Shown here one piece after another: positions 13,801 to 23,598 of a stretch of 64,000 nucleotides of DNA. Below the pieces are notes generated by a model, which was not told where the DNA came from, ran no database searches, and saw only the letters and a program-made list of their open reading frames with translations. The DNA comes from Chaetomium olivaceum (taxonomy: Eukaryota > Ascomycota > Sordariomycetes > Sordariales > Chaetomiaceae), in contig JAYWVB010000026.1 of NCBI GenBank assembly GCA_039881045.1, positions 372,001 through 436,000 on the forward strand. Direction: 5' to 3'. A program made the translations under genes and the position numbers. The first letter of the stretch is position 1. Each line of letters starts with the position of its first letter.

Positions 13801-14378
13801 TTGCTGAGGTTGTGGCTCAGGCTTGGTGGAAAGCTGCCGCCAATCTGGTCCGTCCCCAGCACCAATCTCCCAGATTCATATCTGATTGGCGGTGGGGAGA
13901 GCACGCAACATCGCCGCCCGCGCCCCACTCATGAACCAAGGCCGGCCTGGCTTCCGTTCCGAGAGGGTTCCCCTTGCAACAATCGCGCCCCTGAAAAAAG
14001 TCAAGTCAAGGCAGGCCGCCCCGTTCCAGAAGTAGCCCGCGACACCGCAGCCCGCAAACCTTACCAACGGTCCCAATTAATGGTGGACATCCCCACGCTC
14101 CATCTTCATCTCTCGTCGCCATCGTTGAATTTCTTCGACAAATATCTCTCCCTCGGTCTGTCGCAGCTGACTTGGCCATCCATTCGTTTTATCTTGTCCC
14201 ACGTCACCGCGTGCGCCCCCAACACACTCCTCGGTTCGGTTCTGCCTAGTCTCTTTTCGAGACCTACTTTGTGCACCTTGCCATTCGACATCGCTGCTGG
14301 CTTCAGCAATTGAATTGAATTCATCGGATAGACGGCCGTTCGCGAACACTCGAAACATCGCCGCCCCCATATTTCGAA
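10855..14378. other. Gene-free divergent interval between UGM and the transporter
   Basis: About 3.5 kb of non-coding sequence between two genes that point away from each other, so it holds both promoters. Scattered small open frames (for example 12543-13076 on plus) show no family motif or convincing splice structure. A short TACATACATACATGCATACATAC tract lies near 13180-13206. Confidence 0.6.
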
Positions 14379-15833
14379 ATGGGAGTCGAAGAAAAGACAC
14401 GCGCTTCGGGCGACCAGCCCCGGGAGCAGAGCGAACCCGTTCTGCCCACCGTCAACCCCGAGGTTGAGAAGTCACAGCCTCCCAAGGCATCGCTCCATCC
14501 CGCACTCTACGTGACGTGAGTAGCCCGCCCGTCCAAGATGGTCGATTGATGTGTACCCCGCGATTGAACAGACGGCTGATACCTCATTTGCAGTGTCTGG
14601 ATCTCCCTCAGTTCATCCGTCATTCTCTTTAACAAATGGATTCTCTCGACCCTCGGCTTTGGTAAGAACTCCGCAGAACGGGAAGATGGAAAAGCGAACG
14701 AAGCAGAATACTGAGACGTGGCAGCCTACCCGGTCCTCTTGACCACGTTCCATCTGGCATTTGCGACCATCATGACACAACTTCTCGCGCGGTACACGAC
14801 GCTGCTCGATGGCCGGAAGACGGTTAAGATGACGGGCCGCGTCTACCTCCGCGCCATCGTCCCGATCGGCTTCTTCTTTAGCTTGAGCTTGATCTGCGGC
14901 AACCTCACCTATCTCTACCTCAGCGTTGCCTTCATTCAAATGCTCAAGGTGAGTGCTTCTACCTTAGTAGGGCAAAAGGATCCGGACTAACCCGAGACAG
15001 GCCACCACCCCCGTTGCTGTCCTCATGTCCAGCTGGGCCCTCGGCGTTTCGCAGCCGAACCTTAAGGTCTTCCTGAATGTCTCCACTATCGTTGTGGGTG
15101 TCGTCATCGCCTCGTTTGGAGAGATCAAGTTCGTCTGGATCGGCTTCATCTACCAAATTTGCGGCATCATCTTCGAGGCGCTCCGTCTCACCATGGTCCA
15201 GCGGCTCCTCAGCTCTGCGGAGTTCAAGATGGATCCCCTGGTTTCGCTGTACTACTTTGCCCCGGTTTGCGCTGCCATGAACTTTGTGGTCGCCCTCTTC
15301 TGGGAGATCCCCAAGGTCAGCATGGCTGAGATCTACGACGTCGGCCTCTTCACCTTCTTCCTCAACGGCATGTGCGCCTTCCTGCTGAACGTCTCGGTCG
15401 TTTTCTTGGTAAGCATCCCATCTTTCCTGGTAATGCAGTGAGACCTTTTTTTCTAACCTTTTCGCGACAGATTGGCAAGACTTCGTCCCTCGTCCTCACT
15501 CTCTGCGGTGTGCTCAAGGATGTCCTTCTCGTCCTCGCCTCCATGATGATTTGGGGCACCCAGGTCACTGCGCTCCAGTTCTTCGGCTACAGCATCGCCC
15601 TCGGTGGCATGGTGTACTACAAGCTCGGCTACGAGGCGATCAAGGGCTACGCTGGTGAGGCTGGCAGGCAGTGGGCCGATTTCGGCAACCGCCGCCCTGT
15701 GCTCCGCCGCATTGCTATCATTGCCCTCGTCCTCATGACTGTCTTTGTCGTCCTTGGCGGGCTTGCTCCGTCGTACGACCCCACAGGCTACCTGGATGAG
15801 GCTAAGAACAAGATGGGCCTGTCGAAGTTGTAA
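14379..15833 (+). CDS. DMT-superfamily nucleotide-sugar/triose-phosphate-type transporter
   Basis: A multi-pass Golgi- or ER-type transporter of the triose-phosphate/nucleotide-sugar (DUF250, SLC35-like) family. Five exons join cleanly: 14379-14515, 14594-14661, 14725-14948, 15001-15408 and 15471-15833, for 399 residues. Introns have GTGAGT, GTAAGA, GTGAGT and GTAAGC donors. A hydrophilic N-terminal tail of about 40 residues is followed by hydrophobic helices. Family hallmarks are FNKWILSTLGF at the first helix, YPVLLTTFHL, CGNLTYLYLSVAFIQMLK, ATTPVAVLMSSW, SFGEIKFVWIGF and IGKTSSLVLTLCGVLKD. The reading frame is intact throughout. Substrate cannot be read from sequence. Its closeness to the UGM gene makes UDP-galactofuranose a reasonable guess, because A. 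fumigatus glfA lies beside its transporter gene glfB; GDP-mannose or another sugar nucleotide remains possible. Confidence 0.92.
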
Positions 15834-16981
15834 GCTATGGGCGAGGAAGTAAGAGATGAAGGCAAAAGGGAGACAAGGCGTGGTCATGGGCAATTCCGCT
15901 TTGGCATATTCATTTAATTCCCCTTTTTCCCACCGTACAACGATTTAATGCGCAAAAGGGAAAGAACGAAAGTTCTCTTTTGTTCCCAGCCCTTTGGGAT
16001 CAGGAAGTGGAGTACATGGATGCATGGACGGGCAGGAGGATGGGAACCTCTCACTGATGACACGAAACATGGCGGCGCCGGCGGTGGGATACTCGGCGAG
16101 TACATAATGCACACTACTATTGGTTTTTCTTCCACCACGACCATCTTTGGTCCGGTTATCTTTCATTTTACCCCCATTGGTTTTCGCACTTTTTGTTCAA
16201 GGATGGCCAGCCGAAGGAACGGACGGGCTGTCGGCATCATAGAAAGGAGGACGGGGGGAAGTGGCGGCATCACGAACACGGGGTCTGCTTTGCAAGCATG
16301 GCATTTTGGGGAGAGTTTTTTTTTTACGTGGCTTTCTAGGCGAGGCTGAGGGAGAAATAGAACTGTAGATCTAACATCATTCAACAGACCCGACCGTGCT
16401 GTGTCTTGGTCGGAAGAAACTATAACTTGTTGAGTTTTGTATGTCTGTCTTTTGCGTTTGTGCATTGAGACGTTCAACTTCCCAAAAGCCAAAGGCCGCA
16501 CCAAGAATTGAAAAGGCCAGGTCGTCTGGCGGCACACACTCTTCAGAGCGAAGTAAGGACACCCAAAGCTGGTTTTGAGACGCGGAGATGGCCGTGTGGT
16601 ACGGATACACGGAAACGCAAGTCACATTCGCCAGACATAGCTATCACAACCGGAGCAAGTTGAACACGTTGCCAAAGACTGCGTTGCTCGTCCTACTCTG
16701 GATTTCCCATTGGGCCAGGACATCATCGGTTACTGAGTGCCACGCTCCCGCCCGCTCCGTCCCCCTGCCTGCCTGCCTTGCCAAAACCCGGCTTCCATAC
16801 CGAACCGGCGGCACGCAAGCTAGATAAATATCTCGGAGGAACGACGTGAACGCCAGACGAGTGTATCGTCAAAATGCCGTAAAATTCAGCTAGTGAGCCT
16901 CAGATTTTATTCCGTGATGAATGCTGTGTACAGCCCGAATAACCCGTTCGCCCCGCCCAGCCAATTGTGAGGAAAAACCGA
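15834..16981. other. Convergent 3' interval, no gene seen
   Basis: About 1.1 kb between the stop codons of the transporter and eL27. It should hold both 3' UTRs. I see no coding potential beyond short shadow frames. Confidence 0.6.
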
Positions 16982-17670
16982 TCAAAAGCCTGCGTCACTG
17001 TTAGTACAACGTCTCCCTTGCTCAATGGACGGTGTGGTGCTGCCACAGGGAAAACATACGCAGAGGAGTGAAAAACCACCGGTTCTTGCCGCTCGTGTAG
17101 CGCTCCTCGAGCACCTTCTTGACGGTCTTCTTCGCCTCCTCACGCTGGCTGACCTCCTTGAAGGTCTCGGCGTTGAGGACGGCCTTGAGGCCCTCGAGCT
17201 CCAGGGTGTAGCGGGTGGGCATCAAGTGGTTGTAGTTGATGACCTTGATGAAGGGCTTGACCTTGGAGCGCTTCTCCTGCCTCGTCTTGGACATGCGGCG
17301 CGTGATCTTGCTCGGGTACCGCTCGATGCCCGCAACCAGGGCGTGGCCGTACGGGTGTGACTTGTTGCCGCTGTCGACGGGCTGGATGATGACGACCTGG
17401 GAAAAGCAGGAATAGTCAGCATTTTGTTCCGCGTTTCCATTGTCCTGCGCAATCTCCTCCACTTGTGCCCCCCGCGAGACCTCCCCATTGTCCACCTCTT
17501 CTAATATTGTTTCTCTCGCCCTAGTGCGCCCCGCGTTCCATGCCACTTCATCCCAAATATTCGGTGTTGCCAACTAAAGAAACGGAGGTTCGTTGGGGAT
17601 GGCGTACCTTCTTGCCGGCATAGCGACCCCGGGTGACGAGGCAGACCCTCGACGTCTTAAGGAACTTCAT
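16982..17670 (-). CDS. rpl27: 60S ribosomal protein eL27 (Rpl27)
   Basis: A component of the large cytosolic ribosomal subunit. Three coding exons: 17670-17608, 17396-17060 and 16989-16982, for 135 residues (yeast L27 has 136). The N-terminus is MKFLKTSRVCLVTRGRYAGK. It is followed by VVIIQPVDSG, HALVAGIERYPSK, NYNHLMPTRYTLE and EERYTSGKNRWFFTPLRF. The last coding exon is only 8 nt and supplies the end of the final Arg codon, Phe and the stop. The 70-nt intron before it has a GTATGT donor and a TACTAAC branch point, ending in CAG. Without that splice the frame would run into an unrelated tail, so the splice decides the C-terminus. The first intron is 211 nt. A GTATGT at about 17766 in the leader suggests an additional 5' UTR intron. 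The gene is head-to-head with nce101. Confidence 0.96.
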
Positions 17671-18144
17671 TTTGTCGGTTCTGTCGTGATAGCGGAATCA
17701 GCAAGCCTGGAAAGCGAAAGCAAAACCCCCCTGATACAATCAGGCGCGGGCTGGGACGCGACATACCTGTTGTTTCCTCGGGCCTTTCCTGAAGTCGACT
17801 GCGGGCACAGAGAGTGAGAGGGCTGAACCGTTCTTGGAGGTCGTTCCCCGAAATAATTTCCAGTTTGTGGGCTGCCAAAATTCAAGTGGGCAAACGATGC
17901 GGATTGGTTAGGAGTGATGACTAATATTTGGACCGTGCGCTCAATCGTTGCGTGCATGGACCAAGCAGCCAGCTCCAGCGAGCCCCACTCAGCTTCCTCG
18001 GCGTTCGAGAAGGCCGGACCTCCCACATCACGACATAGTCGGCTTCAGCTACAAAACGTTTCTCGACCCTGGCATGATAACAGCCCGTTTTGCAATCCAT
18101 AATATTCCATTTGAGCTTTTTGGTCGGCGCGTTGACCTCCGACA
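17671..18144. promoter_or_regulatory. Shared divergent promoter of rpl27 and nce101
   Basis: Only 474 bp separate the two opposed start codons, so one intergenic stretch must serve both. Part of it is probably spliced leader of rpl27: a GTATGT donor (minus strand, near 17766) and a TTCCAG acceptor about 60 bp further on. Confidence 0.5.
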
Positions 18145-18376
18145 ATGGCACCCCCAGTATACATCATTTCCCGAGTTGCGGACCCGATTTTCGCCGTGTT
18201 CATCGGCGTCTCGGCAGCTGCGCTGAGGATCAACCGTGAGGAGAAGGACAAGGGCAAGACAACCCAGGAAACTATTGAGACAGTTCGTCGGTGGGTTACC
18301 TTTCCGCAATCATGTCCTGAAATCTCCTGCTAAGGAAGGTCCGCACAGTCGCCTCGGCTTTTTCAAGAGCTCATAA
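18145..18376 (+). CDS. nce101: Nce101-like small membrane protein
   Basis: A 57-residue single-pass membrane protein of the Nce101 family, named in yeast for a role in non-classical export; its biochemical role is poorly known. Exons are 18145-18290 and 18349-18376. The protein begins MAPPVYIISRVADPIFAVF, with the family signature SRVADP, then GVSAAALRINREEKDKG and KTTQETIETVRR. The 28-nt second exon supplies RLGFFKSS and the stop. The intron has a GTGGGT donor, a TGCTAAG branch-like site and a CACAG acceptor. Reading straight through exon 1 would instead add WVTFPQSCPEISC, which does not resemble the family. It lies head-to-head with rpl27 and convergent with the TTC36-like gene, 130 bp away. 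Confidence 0.88.
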
Positions 18377-18506
18377 TATGTCTATTCTGCACGCTTTCCC
18401 ACTTAAAACACGGCAAACCGTTCGACCGATAGACCCCAATGACAAACCGAACGCCGCCTCAAATAGCCCGAACATCTATACCTCGCCCCATTTTCGACAC
18501 CAAGCA

Positions 18507-19304
18507 TCATGCCAAACCCGGCCCGTACTCCTTCTTCATCGCCTCGCGCACCATCTGCCCGCACAGCTTCGCCGTTGGGTTCGTGCTTACAGCTAGCCCC
18601 TTCGCGATCTCATTACCGTATCTACCGCCCATAGCGAAGTCCCGCGATGCATGCTCCTCGAAATCCAACTTCGACCAGCCTGCCTCTGGCCTCTCCGCGT
18701 CTATCGAAACCGACATCGAATCGAGTAGTTTGGAGGTCATGAGATATATGGCGGCGCGCTGGGTGTGAGCGTTGGACAAAGCTCTCGCGGCTTGTGGAGA
18801 AAGTTTGGAATATGCGACTTTCGGCGTGAGAAGGGAGATGGCATGATCGAGGTCGCACAACATCGTCTTGCCCGTCTCTAGCCGCTCGGTGTCGTCAACT
18901 CCACGAAGCAGAGCCTGCGAACTTGCTGGTGCACCCGCAACAAGCACGGAGTCCCCGTACAACCGCCTCAAGGCTTGTGCTCTGTTGTTGCGAGCGCTAG
19001 CATATTGCGGGTGGTTTTGGATAAGCTGGCCGAGCTTGGAGACGCAGTCGCGATATCCCCCAGCAATATCGGCATTTGCCGCCCCGCTGGACTGTTTCTG
19101 TACCTGCTGCATCTCGAGCTTCTGGATGGACATGATAATATCGCGTTCTTGCTGGGCTACCTTCTGGTAATCATCGGGGTCCGAAATGTGGGGATCCTTG
19201 GGAAGTGTCGGATCAACTTGAACCAAGAGTGATGGGTCGAATTCCGGATCCTTGATCTTCTCGAGAACATTAATGTCTCGCCGGCTTAGCTCAACGTACG
19301 CCAT
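18507..19304 (-). CDS. TTC36-like tetratricopeptide repeat protein
   Basis: An intron-free gene for 265 residues related to the TTC36 family, a small TPR protein thought to act as a protein-interaction adaptor. I chose the ATG at 19304 (MAYVELSRRDINVLEKI) over in-frame starts further upstream, because the longer version adds a His/Ser-rich tail unlike the family. The core shows ASARNNRAQALRRLYGD, the typical NNRAQ TPR signature, then LCDLDHAISLL, AHTQRAAIYLM and DFEEHASRDFAMGGRYGNE. The C-terminal NPTAKLCGQMVREAMK resembles the family's terminal NPYAALCN motif. The reading frame is intact. Its function in fungi is not established, and nothing nearby adds information. Confidence 0.88.
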   Translation of the reverse strand: MAYVELSRRDINVLEKIKDPEFDPSLLVQVDPTLPKDPHISDPDDYQKVAQQERDIIMSIQKLEMQQVQKQSSGAANADIAGGYRDCVSKLGQLIQNHPQYASARNNRAQALRRLYGDSVLVAGAPASSQALLRGVDDTERLETGKTMLCDLDHAISLLTPKVAYSKLSPQAARALSNAHTQRAAIYLMTSKLLDSMSVSIDAERPEAGWSKLDFEEHASRDFAMGGRYGNEIAKGLAVSTNPTAKLCGQMVREAMKKEYGPGLA

Positions 19305-20395
19305 GGTGATGGTTTTGCCGAATGTGCGATCCGTGTTCGACGATATGCTGCTTTCCGTATCGTGGCGATTGACAGACGATTGGAGCCCCAGGCCGTGAGG
19401 AAACGAATTGGTTCGAAAGTTAAATAAAGGACAACAATCCACCGTCTTTGGCTTGGAGCAGTCGTGTTGGCAGTGGTGGTAGTATGGAATCGCAAGAACA
19501 GGGTACGGTAGCAACAGTTGCCAATGGAAGCCTGCCTATTTCACTGACAGCCCACGGCAACTAAGTCCGGGAAAGCGGTCTCGTGCCCCGACCCCATGCG
19601 GCCCGCACTCGATATGACGGGGCGATTGGCCCTTTCGCCGTTGCTGACCGTCGCCGCCCGGGCGCTCGAGCTCTCTGACCGCGGGGGGTGCGGCGTGGTT
19701 GCGGCTCTCGGTAATCGGCGGCATTGTGCGGCTTTGGCGGTTGATCCACCCAACCACGGTGCCATTCCGCTTCTCCACCAACCAACGGCAGCCAAACATC
19801 ACCGCTTCCTCAACCCGGCTTTACTGTGCATGTATCGTCATTGTGTGCGCAAATGCGGAAGGTCTGGGGGTTTCCGGTCATCTGAAGGAAGCCAGTACCC
19901 AATTGCTGAAAGCCGATGCACAGTGGGCAAAAGCCGGTCAACGACTGGGTATTGAGACATGCCGCAAGACCCGACAGGCCCCTCACGGAAACTGGCTCCG
20001 AGGGGGCACATGCTTTGGCATCCGTAATGCCCTTGCCGCATGGAATCAATGCCTACACAGTACAAACTGGATTTTGGGGCGCATGATGTGAGCACCATGT
20101 TGGTTAAGTCTCCGTCTGATTACTGTGTAGAATCCGGGGGGAACGGAACAGGGGGACGTGAGTGTTAAGCCGAGTGCTTCACCTCGACGCTCAGTCCCCA
20201 TATAAGCCATCGTTCCCTACCTTCCCACCATTCTGCATAAACTGCCAACCACTGAATCGTGATTATCAACACACATCTCGTACCATACCAACAACTCTCC
20301 AATCTCCTTACCGACATCGGTTTAGAATTCACCCAGTGTTTCTTCCAACCACTATCCTCCCTATCCATCACACCCCAGAAACCTGCTGAGTGAGC
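19305..20395. other. Divergent interval before HPPD, no gene seen
   Basis: About 1.1 kb that must contain the promoters of the TTC36-like gene (minus) and HPPD (plus). The 230 bases before the HPPD start are C/T-rich with ACCA and CATC stretches, as is common in fungal leaders. Confidence 0.55.
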
Positions 20396-21639
20396 ATGTC
20401 ACCGTCTGCCATCTCGGACAACGAATCTTCCCCAGGGGCCTCGACCTACGAAGTCCAGAGCCCCGCCCCCAACTTCAACGGCTACGACCACATCACTTGG
20501 TGGGTGGGCAACGCTAAGCAAGCCGCCGCCTTCTACACGACCTACTTCGGCTTCAAGACCATCGCCTATCGCGGCCTCGAGACTGGCAGCCGGTATTTTG
20601 CCTCTTATGTCGTTGCCAACAACGATGTGCGCTTCGTCTTCACATCGCCGATCCGCTCGGCCAAGTACCTGCCCGAGGATGAGGACATCTCACCCGAGGA
20701 CAAGAGCCTGCTCCAGGAAATGTACGAGCACATGGAGCGGCACGGCGACGCCGTCAAGGACGTCGCCTTCGAGGTGGACAACGTCGACGGCGTCTACCAC
20801 AAGGCCGTGGCCGAGGGCGCCGACGCCGTCCAGCCGCCCACGACCACAGGCAGCAAGGAGCACGGCCACGTGCGCACCGCCGTGATCCGTACCTACGGCG
20901 ACACCACGCACACGCTAATCGCGCGCGCCAAAACTTCCGCGGCGCCTTTCTCCCGGGCTTCCGCGCCGTGCCGGCCACCGTCGGCGCTCCCGCGCTGGCC
21001 GCCCTCCCGGACGTGCCCCTCGCGCGCATCGACCACTGCGTCGGCAACCAGGACTGGAACGAGATGGTGTCGGCCTGCGCCTTCTACGAACAGTGCCTCT
21101 CGTTCCACCGGTTCTGGTCCGTGGACGACAGCCAGATCTGCACCGAGTTCTCGGCGCTCAGCAGCATCGTCATGGCCAGCCCCAACAACGTGGTCAAGAT
21201 GCCCATCAACGAGCCCGCGCCGGGCAAGAAGAAGTCCCAGATCGAGGAGTACGTCATCTTCAACAGCGGGCCCGGGGTGCAGCACATCGCGCTGCTTACT
21301 TCGGACATCCTGGCCGCCGTCGCCGCCCTGCGCGCCCGCGGGGTCCAGTTCATTGATGTTCCCAAGTCGTACTACGACACCATCCGCTCCCGTCTCAAGA
21401 CGGAGAAGCGCAACTGGGAGCTCAAGGAGGATTTGGACGTTGTTGAGCGTCTGAATATCTTGATTGATTACGACGAGCAGGGCTACCTGCTGCAGCTGTT
21501 CACCAAGCCACTGATGGACCGGCCGACGGTGTTCATCGAGATTATCCAACGTAATGAGTTTGACGGCTTCGGCGCGGGCAACTTCAAGAGTCTGTTCGAA
21601 GCCATTGAGCGGGAGCAGGCCGAGCGCGGGAACTTGTAG
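20396..21639 (+). CDS. hpd: 4-hydroxyphenylpyruvate dioxygenase (HPPD), one-base frame break
   Basis: A non-haem iron enzyme of tyrosine catabolism that converts 4-hydroxyphenylpyruvate to homogentisate. The start is ATG 20396 (MSPSAISDNESSPGASTYE). The gene is intronless, with two vicinal-oxygen-chelate halves: GYDHITWWVGNAKQAAAFY in the first, and ARIDHCVGNQ with VQHIALLTSDI in the second. The three iron ligands are visible: His about 214 (IDHCVG), His about 297 (VQHIAL) and Glu about 382 (VFIEIIQR). The C-terminus FDGFGAGNFKSLFEAIEREQ is typical. The frame breaks at the AAAA run at 20930-20933: HTLIARAK is followed one base out of phase by NFRGAFLPGFR-type sequence. Adding one A restores a 414-residue protein of normal length. 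I therefore treat it as a homopolymer error, though a real null allele cannot be excluded. Confidence 0.95.
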
Positions 21640-21945
21640 ATTTTTGTTTTATGAGTATCTTTGTGGTTTAAGCGACGAGTTATGATACCGGGTTTTTGGC
21701 TTTTATAGCTAGCATAGCATCCATTTAATTGCCGATGCCTTTCTCTCTCTCTCCTCGACTTTGAAAATATTCTGGTGTTTTCCTGTCCCGTCCGTGAGAT
21801 GATGCCCGCTAGTTATGTTCCCATGTCTGCCATCCAACGCCCTTCTGAGTCTATATACTCCGATTCGATCTGGAAAAAGAAAAAGAAAACTGGTAAGCTA
21901 AGAATTCTTGACCACCCAATTTAAACATACTACGTGCCCACCCAT

Positions 21946-23598
21946 CTACGGATCTATAACCATAGCCTCACTCGCACCATTCCCTAGGCCCTGGCCCTGG
22001 GCCCCTCCATTCACCACCTCCCCACCACCGCCGCCCGCCGCCTGTTGTATCTCTGCCCCGCGCGTGTCGCTCTGGCAGCCAGGGCAGTTATGTATCACCT
22101 CGTGCGCAAAGACATCGCAATCTATGCAGAAGTGGTTCCCGCACACGGTACACGCGTACCGCCCACTCTCACTGACCCCGGCCGCCTTCACCTCGGGCGC
22201 CAACCCAGGTCTCTCCTCGCCCCCGCCCCCACCCGCACCCCCATCCTTCTTCCCCCTTCTCCCTCCCATTCCCATACACCTGCGCCGTTGCAGGCACGGC
22301 GGGAAACGCGGCCAGGCACGCAAAGCACGCGTTGGATTTCCGGGCCTCCGCCCACGACACCTCGGCCCAGCCGCGCAGCGGGAACAGGTGGTGGTAGGAG
22401 CGCGCCAGGTGGGTGCTCAGCACGAGCGTCAGGGCGCACACGGGGCACTCGGCCGGCAGGCGGCACACCTTGGTGCGGCAGCGCGTGCACGCGTACCCTT
22501 CGCGTGTGGGCCGGTTGTGGCAGGCGCAGAGGCTGACGTGGTCTTTGGAGGCGAGGCTGCGCGAGGGGAAGCCCATCATCAGGAGGGAGGCTTGGTTGTT
22601 GTTGGTTTGTTGTTGCTGTTTTTGTTGTTGGGGGTCGTTTTTGTCAGTGGTGGTGGTGGCGGCGGTGGTAGTTGGGTGGGTGACTGGTGGCGTTGTTGCG
22701 GCGAGGAAGAGCTCACGGAAGTGCTGCTCGTGTAGGGCGACGGCGTAATTGGAGGTGTCACCGCCGTTGGTGCGGCTGCAGAGCTGCTCGCAGATGGCTA
22801 CCTGCGCCGCGAGGCCCACGATGGACACGCGAATGCGGTCGGCGAGAAGATTGGTGATGGTGTCATGGATGTCGCCGGGGTCGCTGGAGAGCAGGGCACC
22901 GTATATTATGAGAACTTCGCGCGTGCCGTGTGACGGGGTGTGACTAGTGGCTTTTTGTTAGAAGGATCGAATCTCGGTTGAGTAGGTTTTACAAACAATA
23001 ATGCGCCACGGCACATCTCTAGGGCGTTTTGCAGACTTGGATTGCCCTGCGGCTCCTGCTGCTCGGCCCATACCCGCAGCTTTTCGACGTGCTCCGCGGG
23101 GTTCCCGCCCATGTCGCTGATCCTGACGGCGATGCCATCACGCATGCCCACGATACCCAGTTGGCTAATCGGATTTTGCTCAAAATACTCCCGCACGAAG
23201 TCGACCGCGTAGTTCAGCGTCAGCAGGTACCGATTCGGCAGCAGATCCTTTTCGGCCATGGCGAAGCTCATATCGAGCACAAGCATCACATGTCGGATGA
23301 TGCCACGCTGAAACGGAGTCGTGTCGCGCATAAGCCGGCGCCGCTTCTCGGCCTCGAGGAGTGCCCCGACTGTGATGCTCCCATCCTCGGTCTCGACCAC
23401 ATGCTCCCATGACCGCTTGATGTCTTCCCAAGCTGCCTTGGACCGCCCCCCTTTCCGGCCATCGCCTCCCTTTTTATTGCCGCGGCCGGCCTTGGATCGA
23501 GTACCGTAGGAGCTAGCATCAGCGGCGGCGGCCACACGGGGATCGCCGAGTTCGTCATCTGAGAGGTCCCCAACGTATTCGCCGTCCGAGTCGGCCAT
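21946..23598 (-). CDS. ssl1: TFIIH core subunit Ssl1 / p44
   Basis: A TFIIH subunit that regulates the XPD/Rad3 helicase in transcription and nucleotide-excision repair. It begins MADSDGEYVGDLSDDELGD. A vWFA/Ssl1 domain follows with HVMLVLDMSFAMAEKDLLP, LTLNYAVDFVREYFEQNP and QLGIVGMRDGIA. A 53-nt intron (22996-22944) joins RGALF to HTPSHGTREVLIIYG, which is required because reading through hits a stop. After it come GALLSSDPGDIHDTI, a Thr/Gln/Asn-rich insert, then the Cys-rich part (CACHNRPTREGYACTRC, CRLPAECPVC) and the terminal zinc module ACTVCGNHFCIDCDVFAH with HNCPGC. Between the last two the frame shifts by one base in a Gly-rich linker, plausibly at the C5 run on plus (22252-22256), or by an unrecognised intron. 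With one base removed the product is about 532 residues. It is convergent with HPPD. Confidence 0.93.

Noticed and set aside
20893..21549. 218-codon minus-strand frame opposite HPPD
   Set aside because: It is the complement of clearly conserved HPPD coding sequence in GC-rich DNA, a typical shadow frame.
22906..22996. Apparent frameshift in Ssl1 after RGALL
   Set aside because: A 53-nt intron with GTTTGT donor, CTAAC-type branch and TAG acceptor joins RGALF to HTPSHGTREVL exactly, so no error is needed.
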